From a virus, in the IMG/VR virus record IMGVR_UViG_3300029267_001855, positions 1-36,310 of that record: a DNA stretch of 36,310 nucleotides. The stretch is one strand, 5' to 3'. This document shows positions 19,329 through 26,802 of this stretch, in pieces. Both the position numbers and the translations under genes were made by a program. Numbering within the stretch: the stretch's first letter is position 1; every line of letters begins with the position of its first letter. The notes beneath the pieces are model-generated. The model did no database searches and had not been told where the DNA came from. It saw only the letters and a program-made list of their open reading frames with translations.

Positions 19329-19784
19329 CTAATCCTCCAACTTTCCGGTACCCCGGAGCCAATCCCAAACCTCGTGTGCTCGGCCAGTGAACACAACCCT
19401 GTTACCTTCTACAATCTCGTGGTCATAAAGATACCGGAGTCCGTCTTTGGTTTTGAATCCATACCGGTAGGTCCACCGCATCTTCTTTTCAATAGCCTCC
19501 CTCTTCACGCGCTGAACAACCTCGTTGCATTCTGCTCGGTTAGTGACAACGAACTGCTCATCCTCATAAAGTTCGGCGCGAAGAGTGAACTCTATCGCCA
19601 CGATCTCAACCTCACCCGTTTCTCCATCTTCCCAGATAACAGTTTCGCCGATCTGAGCATTAAGCTCAGGACCAATCTTCAGTACCTCATGGCGGCCATG
19701 ACCCTTACCCCAGGTCCTGTGCTCATAGCCGAGCTCGAATAGTGTGTCCGTAAGGGTTATAGGCCTGCCTTTCCGATTCAACAT
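19329..19784 (-). CDS. Hypothetical protein, 151 residues
   Basis: Strong AAGGAGG site 6 bp before ATG 19784; a longer open frame runs back into the SSB gene and is a shadow of its Gly-rich tail. Alternating strands (EVEIVAIEFTLRAELYEDEQ, FVVTNRAECNEVVQRVKREA, KMRWTYRYGFKTKDGLRYLY) suggest a compact alpha/beta fold. Sits between SSB and the methyltransferase pair. Function unknown. Confidence 0.7.
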   Translation of the reverse strand: MLNRKGRPITLTDTLFELGYEHRTWGKGHGRHEVLKIGPELNAQIGETVIWEDGETGEVEIVAIEFTLRAELYEDEQFVVTNRAECNEVVQRVKREAIEKKMRWTYRYGFKTKDGLRYLYDHEIVEGNRVVFTGRAHEVWDWLRGTGKLED

Positions 19785-19794
19785 GGGTACCTCC

Positions 19795-20268
19795 TTAGAA
19801 CGGGATGTCGTCCCCTTGTGGGCCATAACCACTAGCGCCATCCTGTGGAGGCTGTCCGCCTCCCTGTCCTCCTCCATCGCGGTTCCGGCCACCCTGGCCG
19901 CCTCCCCCTTGGCCGCCTCCTGACGAGGCCCCTGAGCGCGTATCAATGAAGATGACTTTGAATGCCTTTATTTCGGTGATGTACTTCTTCTGGCCGCTCT
20001 GCTGGTCATCCCAACTGCGCGTTTGAATCTTGCCCTTGACACAGATAAGAGCACCTTTACTGAGGTACTTGTCGCAGTTCTCTGCCTGCTTCCCCCACAC
20101 AATGATATTATGCCACTCGGTCTCCTCCTTCACGTCACCGCTCCTGTCTGCGTACTTCTCTGAGGTGGCGAGCGAGAATTTGCATTTTGCCGCTCCACTC
20201 TGCGTATAAGAAAGCTCCGGATCTTTCCCGAGCCTACCTATCAATGTTGCTTCATTCAATCCTGACAT
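19795..20268 (-). CDS. ssb: Single-stranded DNA-binding protein (SSB)
   Basis: 157 residues with AAGGAG upstream. OB-fold residues 1-110: NEATLIGRLGKDPELSYTQS, KCKFSLATSEKY, EWHNIIVWGKQAENCDKYLS, KGALICVKGKIQTRSWDD. A Gly/Gln-rich linker (115-148) leads to the acidic tip DDIPF, the usual peptide that recruits replication and repair partners. It coats single-stranded DNA for the RecT, exonuclease and DnaB proteins encoded to the right. Length is near that of bacterial SSB. Confidence 0.95.
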   Translation of the reverse strand: MSGLNEATLIGRLGKDPELSYTQSGAAKCKFSLATSEKYADRSGDVKEETEWHNIIVWGKQAENCDKYLSKGALICVKGKIQTRSWDDQQSGQKKYITEIKAFKVIFIDTRSGASSGGGQGGGGQGGRNRDGGGQGGGQPPQDGASGYGPQGDDIPF

Positions 20269-20399
20269 TTAGTTCTCCTTATTGGCGAAGGGTCCGCCAG
20301 GTAAAGGCCACTGGCCCGTTCTAGCTTTTCCATTCTGTGGGGGAGCTTCTGTGCCTCTTTGCTGGCCCAATTAATGGTGGCTGCGCCAGCCGGGTTCAC
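20256..20399 (-). CDS. Possible small protein upstream of SSB, 47 residues
   Basis: Open frame from GTG 20399 to TGA 20256, overlapping the SSB start by 13 bp: VNPAGAATINWASKEAQKLP then HRMEKLERASGLYLADPSPI. The sequence is protein-like and gives the usual overlapping junction, but its ribosome site (GGAG, 2 nt from GTG) is too close. An internal ATG is also available. Otherwise this 219-bp stretch is non-coding. Confidence 0.3.
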   Translation of the reverse strand: MNPAGAATINWASKEAQKLPHRMEKLERASGLYLADPSPIRRTKCQD

Positions 20400-20487
20400 T
20401 GCTCCACCAAGGAACGGTTACAAAAATAGCTTTACCCAATTACGCTGTCGTGACAATAAAATTTTCTCAACTGGGGGGATGTCCTAC
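20400..20487 (-). promoter_or_regulatory. Intergenic region upstream of ssb; candidate promoter
   Basis: The largest gap on this side of the genome. AT-rich minus-strand sequence with TTGAGA, then a short palindrome TGTC-AC-GACA, then TTGTCA followed after 16 bp by TAAAGC. None is close to consensus, so a promoter is only suggested by the gap and the base composition. Confidence 0.3.
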
Positions 20488-21144
20488 TTAGAGATGCTCT
20501 TCTTGTTCATCTTCGGTGAGAGCGTACGCTGCTTCTTCCAGGTGACTTCCCCTGTACGGGTCTTCGCCGCGCAGATACGCCTGGGCCAAACTTGCAAAAT
20601 ACCCAACGAGCCATGAGCCCAACCACGGCACTTCAAGTGCAAAGATGCAGTGCATGATTGATGATCCTGAGTGCAGTGCGATGACCGCCGATACGAGCCC
20701 GAGAATAAAACCAGCAAGCATCCTGGCCTCTCCCTGCTCTACGTGGTGCAACTCGTGAGGCAACGCCTTACGACCGAACCGGAGCATCCCTCCGTGGAGG
20801 AACGTGGTGCCTCCGTACCTTTTGTACCAGGTAAGCACTGGCCAGCAACGATACTTGAGCTCTACCCAAAGACCGTCGCGCCAGAATAGTGCACATCCCC
20901 AAAGGGCACGCAGTAACAGAACGATGAGAAAGGTAATCAGGTCGGCCTGCCAGGTCCAGATAAAGGTGAGCCACCAGCGCTTCGGTCTGGACTGTACCAG
21001 CACCGGCTCCGGCTGTGGCTTCCCGCTCATCACGGCAGTTATCCGTGCCCAATAACTTTCATCGGATTCCCTCGGAACCTTTGTAACTCCCCATTGTTTG
21101 CCAACATTTCTCACATCACGCTTTTGAGTTTCAGAACTCGCCAT
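20488..21144 (-). CDS. Membrane protein with HELHH zinc-metalloprotease motif
   Basis: 218 residues. A cytoplasmic-looking N-terminus (1-55), a membrane helix near 60-88 (LITFLIVLLLRALWGCALFW), then LPHELHHVEQGEARM with H130-E-L-H-H134, and two further hydrophobic stretches (AGFILGLVSAVIALHS; LGSWLVGYFASLAQAY). The HExxH motif plus a downstream Glu-rich segment (SHLEEAAYALTEDE) fits a gluzincin-type metallopeptidase; the HEL-x-H-x-x-Q form is also seen in DUF4157-like domains. Start overlaps the upstream stop by 1 bp. Target unknown; cell-envelope processing during lysis or exclusion is possible. Confidence 0.65.
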   Translation of the reverse strand: MASSETQKRDVRNVGKQWGVTKVPRESDESYWARITAVMSGKPQPEPVLVQSRPKRWWLTFIWTWQADLITFLIVLLLRALWGCALFWRDGLWVELKYRCWPVLTWYKRYGGTTFLHGGMLRFGRKALPHELHHVEQGEARMLAGFILGLVSAVIALHSGSSIMHCIFALEVPWLGSWLVGYFASLAQAYLRGEDPYRGSHLEEAAYALTEDEQEEHL

Positions 21145-21455
21145 TAGCTTTCCTTCCTGGCGAAGGACTGGAGGAAAACAAATAGAGCTTCCCCTTGCAG
21201 CTCGAGATGAACCGCTCCAGGGATTTCAAATAGGAACCTTGCTTCTTCGTCAGACTTCTCAGCATGAGTTAGCCTAGAGATCTCCTCGCTCAGCTCGGTA
21301 ACCACTTGGTTACGTCCAGAGATTACCGAGGAAACCTCTGCCTTCAGTCTCTCTACCTCTTCCAGTGCTCCCCGAAGCTCCTGGTTGAGCCTTTGATTTT
21401 CTGCCGCCAATTCCTCGCTGGTCATGACGTCCTCCTGTCCATTCTCGCCCGTCAT
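21144..21455 (-). CDS. Coiled-coil protein, 103 residues
   Basis: ATG 21455 overlaps the upstream stop as ATGA; ATG 21425 is an alternative. Residues 12-65 form a strong coiled coil (EELAAENQRLNQELRGALEE, VERLKAEVSSVISGRNQVVT). The C-terminus (VHLELQGEALFVFLQSFARK) is a short hydrophobic alpha/beta end. Co-translated with the membrane metalloprotease-like gene and may interact with it. Function unknown. Confidence 0.68.
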   Translation of the reverse strand: MTGENGQEDVMTSEELAAENQRLNQELRGALEEVERLKAEVSSVISGRNQVVTELSEEISRLTHAEKSDEEARFLFEIPGAVHLELQGEALFVFLQSFARKES

Positions 21456-21862
21456 TGTTTAGCCGCTATTCGCGTCTTGCCCAATGTGATCGGAACCAGG
21501 CTTGGGTCAATTCCGCGAGCGGTAACGAACTCGTGTGTTTCCCCTTCTGCCTTTGCCTTGTCGATGATTCGTTGGCGGGTTTCCTCCCTGGCCTGTTTGA
21601 CTTCGTCTGTTTCGGCCTTCGAGGTTTTGTTCTCACCTGAAACACACAACATCCCTCTGCATCGAGGACACCGTAGCAAGTGCCCGTCGCCGGACATCTT
21701 ACGCGGTAACCTGTATTCCTCTGTAACCGGCTGGAAACCATTCCAGATAAACCTGGAGCTAAGTAGAAATCCCTTTTTGTTTGTCGCCTCTGGGACTTCA
21801 ATGGTTCCCACTACCAAACCTTCATTCGCACACTTAATCTGCACCTTGACTTCACTAGCCAT
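21452..21862 (-). CDS. Hypothetical zinc-knuckle protein, 136 residues
   Basis: AAAGGAG 7 bp before the ATG. N-terminal strands (VKVQIKCANEGLVVGTIEVP), a CPRCRGMLC motif at about 65-73 that may bind zinc with a partner Cys, and a charged helix (ETDEVKQAREETRQRIIDKA). No family recognised. Overlaps the upstream gene by 8 bp. Confidence 0.68.
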   Translation of the reverse strand: MASEVKVQIKCANEGLVVGTIEVPEATNKKGFLLSSRFIWNGFQPVTEEYRLPRKMSGDGHLLRCPRCRGMLCVSGENKTSKAETDEVKQAREETRQRIIDKAKAEGETHEFVTARGIDPSLVPITLGKTRIAAKQ

Positions 21863-22403
21863 TGCCTGCTCCTTTGTTCTTTTTTGTGCCTGTTCCGTCG
21901 GCTGATGGAATTAATTTGGCCCGACCAAAGGCAGCCACCTCGGTCGGGCCGGAAGAGGCATCTCCGGGTTCGGCACCCGAAAGAAACGCTCTTATGGTAA
22001 CACCAAGTTCCTCTAAGGACAAGTCCTTCCCAGGGAACGCAATCCCGCGCCACATCCCTACCGCCATAGACAGCAGTACAGTGTGCCGAGCTTCGGGTGA
22101 ATTCGGGGCCAGCCAACCTTCGCCATCACACTTGGGGCACGGTCCCGAAATGCTCGGTGATTTCTCTCTCAGTTTCGCCATGGCCTTGCGGAAGCGCTCG
22201 TATTTAGCCTTGAATTTCGGATGGCATCCGTGACTGGGATGGTCGCAAGCAATCGCAACCAGGACACCATCTTTATAGCGGCAAACGTCTATCCCCTCAC
22301 ATTGGACCGTCCACGGACTAAGACCGACTTCGAATTTACCGGTAATGCAATCGGGTATGTCGCCTGCGGTAACTTCAGCGAAATTTTTGGGCCAATCATC
22401 CAC
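21855..22403 (-). CDS. Hypothetical Cys/His protein, 182 residues
   Basis: I place the start at GTG 22403 (GGGAGG 9 bp upstream), giving an 8-bp overlap with the preceding gene; an open frame runs 26 codons further. CDHPSHGCHPKF and CPKCDGEGW are possible metal ligands, the latter like a DnaJ-type CxxCxGxG half. A middle helix (ARHTVLLSMAVGMWRGIAFP) and a Gly/Lys-rich tail follow. Function unknown. Confidence 0.62.
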   Translation of the reverse strand: MDDWPKNFAEVTAGDIPDCITGKFEVGLSPWTVQCEGIDVCRYKDGVLVAIACDHPSHGCHPKFKAKYERFRKAMAKLREKSPSISGPCPKCDGEGWLAPNSPEARHTVLLSMAVGMWRGIAFPGKDLSLEELGVTIRAFLSGAEPGDASSGPTEVAAFGRAKLIPSADGTGTKKNKGAGNG

Positions 22404-23070
22404 AATTGCGTTCCTCCCAGATCTGTTCCAGCTTGGAGATCTGTCTCTCACTAAGGTGTGTTGTCTCGTTCTCGGCGTCAAGAGATTCGATGAAGTTTAC
22501 CTCAAACTCGGTGAACTCATCCGACCTATCATCAATAGCCTCCTTGCAATCGGAGAGCATCCGTTCAATCTCTTCCTCTTTGTATTCATGTGCCATCTGC
22601 TTTTCCCAATCCTCTCTTTTGATCTGGAATAGTTTGGCTGCTGCATCCAGTGGGCCATGTACTCGGTCACCCAGTTCATCCTTAACTTTTGGACATCGCC
22701 CTCGCGGTTCCATCTCTGTGACGCGCCACAGGTCGGCGAGCTCCAGCAGGGAACATCGCCGCGAAGACAAGAGCAACGAAGCTTCTCGGCAGACCAATTC
22801 CAGGTAGGCTCGTGAGTTGTCCAGAATTCTCCGCCTCAGATCAATGATCATCGGGAGCGCTGAACTGTGGACATCCAGTGTGTCATTGTTGGTGTTTGCC
22901 TTGTTGTCCATGCCAAGAGTTATGTCCACATGTACCGGCCTCCCGCGCCACCAACCCACCTTTATGTACAGATCGTGGTCGCGATCGCTGTCTTTGATTA
23001 TCAGCTTTGAGATTATAGTCCGAACCCCATCCCGACCCAGCTTCTCTTCTATTCTCTGCCAGTATTTCAT
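22396..23070 (-). CDS. Hypothetical protein, possibly TSCPD-like N-terminus, 224 residues
   Basis: Residues 30-130 (HDLYIKVGWWRGRPVHVDIT, then SALPMIIDLRRRILDNSRAY, then LELADLWRVTEMEPRGRCP) run in the order of TSCPD domains, small modules tied to B12-dependent ribonucleotide reductase, but the resemblance is weak. The C-terminus (FTEFEVNFIESLDAENETTH then LSERQISKLEQIWEE) is an ending frequent in phage replication proteins: a helix, L-S/T-E-R-Q, then a helix. Overlaps both neighbours. A nucleotide or DNA role is only a guess. Confidence 0.6.
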   Translation of the reverse strand: MKYWQRIEEKLGRDGVRTIISKLIIKDSDRDHDLYIKVGWWRGRPVHVDITLGMDNKANTNNDTLDVHSSALPMIIDLRRRILDNSRAYLELVCREASLLLSSRRCSLLELADLWRVTEMEPRGRCPKVKDELGDRVHGPLDAAAKLFQIKREDWEKQMAHEYKEEEIERMLSDCKEAIDDRSDEFTEFEVNFIESLDAENETTHLSERQISKLEQIWEERNCG

Positions 23071-23684
23071 TTTGCTCGTTCAACTCCCCAGGCCGCGGCG
23101 AACGCGGCAGTAGCGATGAGCGCACCGATTGTTCCGACGCGCCACATGACAAGCTCAAGACGTTCCCGCTTTACTAGTTTCAAGCGGTACCCATGTTCCT
23201 TGTTCAGCAACCCAGTCATGTCCGCGAGGCCGCGCTCCGCGTTCTCCGTGTTGTGCTTCCAGGTGGCCACTTGTTCCTGAAGGTTTGCGATCTGCAGCTC
23301 CAGTCTCTCAACCTTAGACTTCATTAGCATACCGTAATACCAGAGCCACCGGTAGTCCGTGATGAGATTTCCCATCTGGCCCCACTCGGGGGCAGGGAAA
23401 CATTTGTACTCCTGCTCCGGACGGAACACTGTTCTCCGGTTGTCCTCATCGCGTGGCCTGAGTATCATGCCCGGTGGAACCTCCAACATCTCTTCGGGTA
23501 TGACGCGACCTTGCACTTCCTCAGGGACTTCGTCCGCCTCGTCACCTCCCCAAGTAACCACGTGGGTCCCCGACTTGACTACATCTACACTCTCAGTTAC
23601 CCTTTCTTCCGCCAGTGCGGTAAGGGATACCGCGTTTAAGAATCCTATCAATGTCGTCAATCGAAGAAGCGTTATTAATCGCAT
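23067..23684 (-). CDS. Exported protein with C-terminal membrane anchor, spanin-like
   Basis: 205 residues. Residues 1-25 are a signal peptide (LLRLTTLIGFLNAVSLTALA, then EE); there is no lipobox Cys. The periplasmic part has an acidic region, then a coiled coil (SKVERLELQIANLQEQVATW), and the C-terminus has a membrane helix (VGTIGALIATAAFAAAWGV). Its first 92 bp lie inside the 3' end of the coiled-coil membrane gene at 23593-23991 in another frame, the arrangement typical of two-gene spanins. Without a lipobox it would be an unusual outer partner; a role in lysis is inferred from position. Confidence 0.58.
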   Translation of the reverse strand: MRLITLLRLTTLIGFLNAVSLTALAEERVTESVDVVKSGTHVVTWGGDEADEVPEEVQGRVIPEEMLEVPPGMILRPRDEDNRRTVFRPEQEYKCFPAPEWGQMGNLITDYRWLWYYGMLMKSKVERLELQIANLQEQVATWKHNTENAERGLADMTGLLNKEHGYRLKLVKRERLELVMWRVGTIGALIATAAFAAAWGVERAK

Positions 23685-23991
23685 CGTGTATCTCCTCTCT
23701 TTCTTCCGCGCTCTCCATGATCTCGGAGTCTATTATGTCCACCTGGAACTGGAGTTGGTTGAAACCCTCCTCCAACATTTGGATGCGAAGGTCATTCGCC
23801 TCGCGTTCCTTGCGGACGGATTCGAGTATTTGATTCCTGGCTTCTTCCAGGTAGTCCGGGTTATCGGCAACATGCGAACACTTTCTGGCCAGTAGTGTTG
23901 AGATCACTATGCTGGCAAAGGCCACCAGCACATAGGGCATAACTGTTTTCAGTGTCGCAATTACCACTGTTTTGGGAGGGGAGATAAGCAT
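23593..23991 (-). CDS. Inner-membrane coiled-coil protein, i-spanin (Rz)-like
   Basis: 132 residues. One N-terminal membrane helix (TVMPYVLVAFASIVISTLLA, about residues 17-36) and a long periplasmic coiled coil (DYLEEARNQILESVRKEREA, LRIQMLEEGFNQLQFQVDII). This is the topology and size of Rz-type i-spanins, which link to an outer-membrane partner to fuse membranes at lysis. The start overlaps the stop of the holin-like gene, and the next gene begins inside it. Identity rests on topology and context, not on a sequence match. Confidence 0.6.
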   Translation of the reverse strand: MLISPPKTVVIATLKTVMPYVLVAFASIVISTLLARKCSHVADNPDYLEEARNQILESVRKEREANDLRIQMLEEGFNQLQFQVDIIDSEIMESAEEREEIHDAINNASSIDDIDRILKRGIPYRTGGRKGN

Positions 23992-24344
23992 CAGATCTCC
24001 TCCTCTTCATCTTCAAGAGTTCCCCCACCTGTCCCCTTCGGGTTGGCACCAAACAGCTTTTCCATCAGGCTCCGGGGTGCCTCACCCGTCAGTGCCATGC
24101 CGCGCACATACATGTCCAGCTTGGCCTGGTATCCGTTGAACACCATGGCAATACTACCCATCGTAACGACGACACCAGTCATGAATGCGGCCAGTGGCCA
24201 GCCGAGATCCTTCTGGGTAATCAGCGCCGTGATTGCCATGCCGCACAAGAGAAATTCCATCAGCAAAAAGGCTACAAACTTCTTGCTACTAAAGTGACCC
24301 TTTTCAAAGCCTTTTGCCATTTTAATCCGCTGTTCGTTTGTCAT
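23991..24344 (-). CDS. Holin-like membrane protein, 117 residues
   Basis: AAAGGAAA 7 bp before ATG 24344. Two membrane helices (FVAFLLMEFLLCGMAITALI; PLAAFMTGVVVTMGSIAMVF) with charged ends (N-terminus KMAKGFEKGHFSSKK, C-terminus acidic DEEEEI), the layout of class II/III holins and similar phage membrane proteins. It is the first of three adjacent membrane genes. Holin identity is inferred. Confidence 0.58.
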   Translation of the reverse strand: MTNEQRIKMAKGFEKGHFSSKKFVAFLLMEFLLCGMAITALITQKDLGWPLAAFMTGVVVTMGSIAMVFNGYQAKLDMYVRGMALTGEAPRSLMEKLFGANPKGTGGGTLEDEEEEI

Positions 24345-25086
24345 CTTGTTTTCCTTTCTCGATCTCCATGCAACCACGGAGATCCATCTTGAGGTAGTAT
24401 TCCTTCCCGAGTTTATCGAGAAGATCTACCGCGTCGTGTCCGAATTTGTACCAGTCAATCTCCTTTGCTCGAGGATGATAGTTCAACTTTCCAACCTTGA
24501 AGAGATCAACAAAGGGGGCAGACATTTTTATTAGCTCGAGCGTCTGCTCAGGAAAAATGACCGGCTCCATGCTGGCCCAGGTGGTGATGCCAAACTTTTC
24601 CTTGGCAATTTTCAAGGACTCTATTCTCTCCCACGCTGGAGCTGACGCTGGTTCCCAAACTGTGAGGTCAACGTAGTTAAGCAAGGTCAGCGTCACCGCC
24701 AGACAGTCGCCTTCACTTAGAAGATCTAGATCGCGGACGGCCCGAAGGCCCCCCTTGGTCAGGATCTCAACATTAAGACCTCCATCCTTGATGATCTGTA
24801 TTGCCTCCCTGGTGATACCTAGATCGACATCCGCGTGCTGGTATGGATCAGTGGTAAAACTCATGAGCACGCGTCGATTGTCGCCTTTCAGCTTCGCCAC
24901 ATCTTTTTTCAGTTGTTCGATTGCCCCCTCTCTGACCGTCACATCTTCATGAAATGTAGCCCGGTGGCAATACAACACGTTTGGCGCGTAACAATAGGTG
25001 CAGCCATGAGAACACCCTTTGTAAATATTTGCCGCTAACGGGGCGTACTCAAGCGCCTTCCCCTTTGGCTCGTAAATGATCTTCAT
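24322..25086 (-). CDS. Radical SAM enzyme, SplB/photolyase-like family
   Basis: 254 residues from ATG 25086 (AAGGGG upstream); a TTG two codons earlier is possible. The cluster motif is YKGCSHGCTYCYAP with Cys25, Cys29 and Cys32 (CxxxCxxC). The partial TIM barrel shows MSFTTDPYQHADVDLGITRE, VEILTKGGLRAVRDLDLL and TTWASMEPVIFPEQTLELI. The closest general type is the SplB-like group (spore photoproduct lyase and relatives), which use a 5'-deoxyadenosyl radical on DNA or unknown substrates. It sits between the HNH-like and holin-like genes. DNA repair or modification is plausible; radical SAM enzymes take part in some thymidine hypermodifications. Confidence 0.85.
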   Translation of the reverse strand: MKIIYEPKGKALEYAPLAANIYKGCSHGCTYCYAPNVLYCHRATFHEDVTVREGAIEQLKKDVAKLKGDNRRVLMSFTTDPYQHADVDLGITREAIQIIKDGGLNVEILTKGGLRAVRDLDLLSEGDCLAVTLTLLNYVDLTVWEPASAPAWERIESLKIAKEKFGITTWASMEPVIFPEQTLELIKMSAPFVDLFKVGKLNYHPRAKEIDWYKFGHDAVDLLDKLGKEYYLKMDLRGCMEIEKGKQDDKRTAD

Positions 25087-25612
25087 CTTCAACCCCTTCC
25101 AAGTAGGCTTCCACTATTTCTGCAGCGCGGCGATCTGCCCACGCGAGAAGCCAGTCTCTTTGCTCATCCGGCCCAAGTCCTGGGCCCTCTGTGGCGAGCC
25201 ACAGGTTTAACTTTTCCAAGGCGCAGCCATTGATCGGCTCCACATGCTGTCCACATTCGGAACACCGTGATGCCGGCAAGCTCAAGAGCTTGGCCTTCTC
25301 GAGCTTCTCAATGTATGCGCGGTTTATTTTCAGCGCGTCATTCTGGTAGGACTCCAGCACATTCAGGTACTCGGGTGTCCCCTTTTTAATGAGCGCCAAC
25401 CGTTTAAAATCATACCGTTGGTGACAGCGTTGGCAAGTTCTTGCGACTTCATTATCCGAAGGCTTCAAACCTTTTCCCCCGTCATCACCGAAGTGGTGAA
25501 GCTGGGTCCATTGCCTTTCCCTGCAAACACAGCAAGGAGCTGGTGACATCTCCTCGTGGGCGAACTTCAACAGCTCTTTGGAGCGAAACGGTTTTGACTT
25601 TGGAAACATCAT
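25049..25612 (-). CDS. HNH/DUF968-like zinc nuclease-type protein
   Basis: 187 residues; ATGATG at the start overlaps the upstream stop. CCVCRERQWTQLHHFGDDGG (27-46), KPSDNEVARTCQRCHQRYD (50-68) give Cys-x2-Cys, His-His, and Cys-x2-Cys-His as in HNH-fold DUF968-type phage recombination proteins. A helical segment and a second CSECGQ site follow, then an acidic C-terminus. Likely a DNA nuclease or zinc DNA-binding protein of the recombination set. It overlaps the radical SAM gene by 38 bp. Confidence 0.65.
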   Translation of the reverse strand: MMFPKSKPFRSKELLKFAHEEMSPAPCCVCRERQWTQLHHFGDDGGKGLKPSDNEVARTCQRCHQRYDFKRLALIKKGTPEYLNVLESYQNDALKINRAYIEKLEKAKLLSLPASRCSECGQHVEPINGCALEKLNLWLATEGPGLGPDEQRDWLLAWADRRAAEIVEAYLEGVEDEDHLRAKGEGA

Positions 25613-25944
25613 GGTAGCGGAGTCACCGAGCTAGCAGTGGTCGGAACCGTGCCACTGTTGTAGTCGGTTCGCAACTGGTTGTATCCGGCAATCAGCTCAT
25701 TTACTTTACTTTTTATTGCTGCAATCTCCCCGATGCCTTGGCCGTCCAGCCAATCAGCTAACCCTTCAACAACCACGGGCCACGTTTTAGGCTCTGGCAC
25801 CCAAGCCGCTCCGGTTGGTTTACTCTTGCCCGCGCTATCCGCCACGTGACTCCCAGGAGCACCAAGCGAGATTCTGATGTTGCCACTGCCAGATGCGTCG
25901 GCCACCGATTGTATTGCGGTTATAATGTCGTCCTTTGTAGCCAT
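25609..25944 (-). CDS. Hypothetical protein, possibly head-decoration-like, 111 residues
   Basis: Low in charge, rich in Gly/Ser/Thr/Pro. The C-terminal part (AAIKSKVNELIAGYNQLRTD, then YNSGTVPTTASS) resembles the helical ending of head-fiber-like or minor virion proteins (I-x-x-K-V/I-N-E-L-I-x-x-Y-N-x-L). It is an isolated candidate virion protein among lysis genes. Weak assignment. Confidence 0.62.
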   Translation of the reverse strand: MATKDDIITAIQSVADASGSGNIRISLGAPGSHVADSAGKSKPTGAAWVPEPKTWPVVVEGLADWLDGQGIGEIAAIKSKVNELIAGYNQLRTDYNSGTVPTTASSVTPLP

Positions 25945-25965
25945 GTCTTATCCTCTCTCCGTGAG

Positions 25966-26802
25966 CTATTCGCGGATTTCTCTAAACGCATCCATGTACA
26001 GTTTGTTCCAAACACGGAGGTCGCTCCTTGTGGCCAGGTCCGCTCCTAAAAAGAATTTCTCGGCGATATACCCAACGTCAGAATCACGGGGCAGTTGATT
26101 TGGAAACAACCCTGCCCCCCACTTGCCAACACTGGTGCCGCTCACGCCGTTATGTTCCTTGGCCCAAAGCGTAGTCAGATATTTGTCGTCGCCGATTTTG
26201 GCGATGGTCACCATGTGCGTCGGGTTCCCCTTCTTGCCCCTGAATTTGCTCACCGTTTGCGGCGCAGCCTCCGGTGCAATTCCATGGGCTTCTTTCCCCG
26301 TTCCTTCCGTGACGTTTGAACCAGCGCCTCCACTAGAAGAACGAGTGTCACGAGTGCTGTCCCTATCATTAAACAGATCGCGAATATCTTCATCGGGTTT
26401 TTTCCTCTGTACACATCGTAGGTGATATGCCTTGTCATCTATTACTTCGACTTGGCCCTCCGGTATATCACCTCCGCACGCATCGCAAACGGACATGTCT
26501 ATGATTCGGTCACCAACATCCTTCAATGGAATGGCATTCCGGCTCAACTCAATCTGCTCCCCCGCTTCTGTTTCCAGAACCACTCGGGTAAGCCGGATGT
26601 CTTCTTCCCTGTCTCGCTCTGCCGCACTGGCAACGAGTTCAACCTGCTGGATCATGATCCTGCGAGGGTAAAGAATCTCCGCGTGCTCCACTTTCAGATC
26701 TGGATAAGGTGGCTTGGCTGCGTAGGTCTCACCGCCTTCTAAGTCCAACGGGAAATTGTAGGGCACGTCCGGAGAACCGAACATCTTCACCCAGTCGCTC
26801 AT
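25966..26802 (-). CDS. Hypothetical protein with LIM-like zinc site, 278 residues
   Basis: Residues about 103-130 (VCDACGGDIPEGQVEVIDDK, AYHLRC) look like one zinc finger of LIM type. Residues 135-185 are a polar Ser/Gly/Asp-rich linker, in whose DNA another frame encodes a membrane peptide. The C-terminal domain (NPTHMVTIAKIGDDKYLTTL, GKWGAGLFPNQLPRDSDVGY) is globular and unknown. Located between lysis-enzyme and radical SAM regions. Confidence 0.7.
   Translation of the reverse strand: MSDWVKMFGSPDVPYNFPLDLEGGETYAAKPPYPDLKVEHAEILYPRRIMIQQVELVASAAERDREEDIRLTRVVLETEAGEQIELSRNAIPLKDVGDRIIDMSVCDACGGDIPEGQVEVIDDKAYHLRCVQRKKPDEDIRDLFNDRDSTRDTRSSSGGAGSNVTEGTGKEAHGIAPEAAPQTVSKFRGKKGNPTHMVTIAKIGDDKYLTTLWAKEHNGVSGTSVGKWGAGLFPNQLPRDSDVGYIAEKFFLGADLATRSDLRVWNKLYMDAFREIRE
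26250..26393 (-). CDS. Embedded small membrane protein, 47 residues (overlapping frame)
   Basis: Starts at ATG 26393, with GAGGA about 9 bp upstream, wholly inside the 278-residue gene in a different frame. MKIFAICLMIGTALVTLVLL then VEALVQTSRKERGKKPMELH and a basic tail: one clear membrane helix followed by positive charges. The host frame here is a low-complexity linker, so there is room for a second reading. Phage lysis and exclusion peptides are often embedded this way. Could still be chance. Confidence 0.38.
   Translation of the reverse strand: MKIFAICLMIGTALVTLVLLVEALVQTSRKERGKKPMELHRRLRRKR

Noticed and set aside
19785-19946. 54-codon N-terminal extension of the 151-residue gene
   Set aside because: It lies inside the SSB Gly-rich tail in another frame, and the internal ATG at 19784 has a strong AAGGAGG site.
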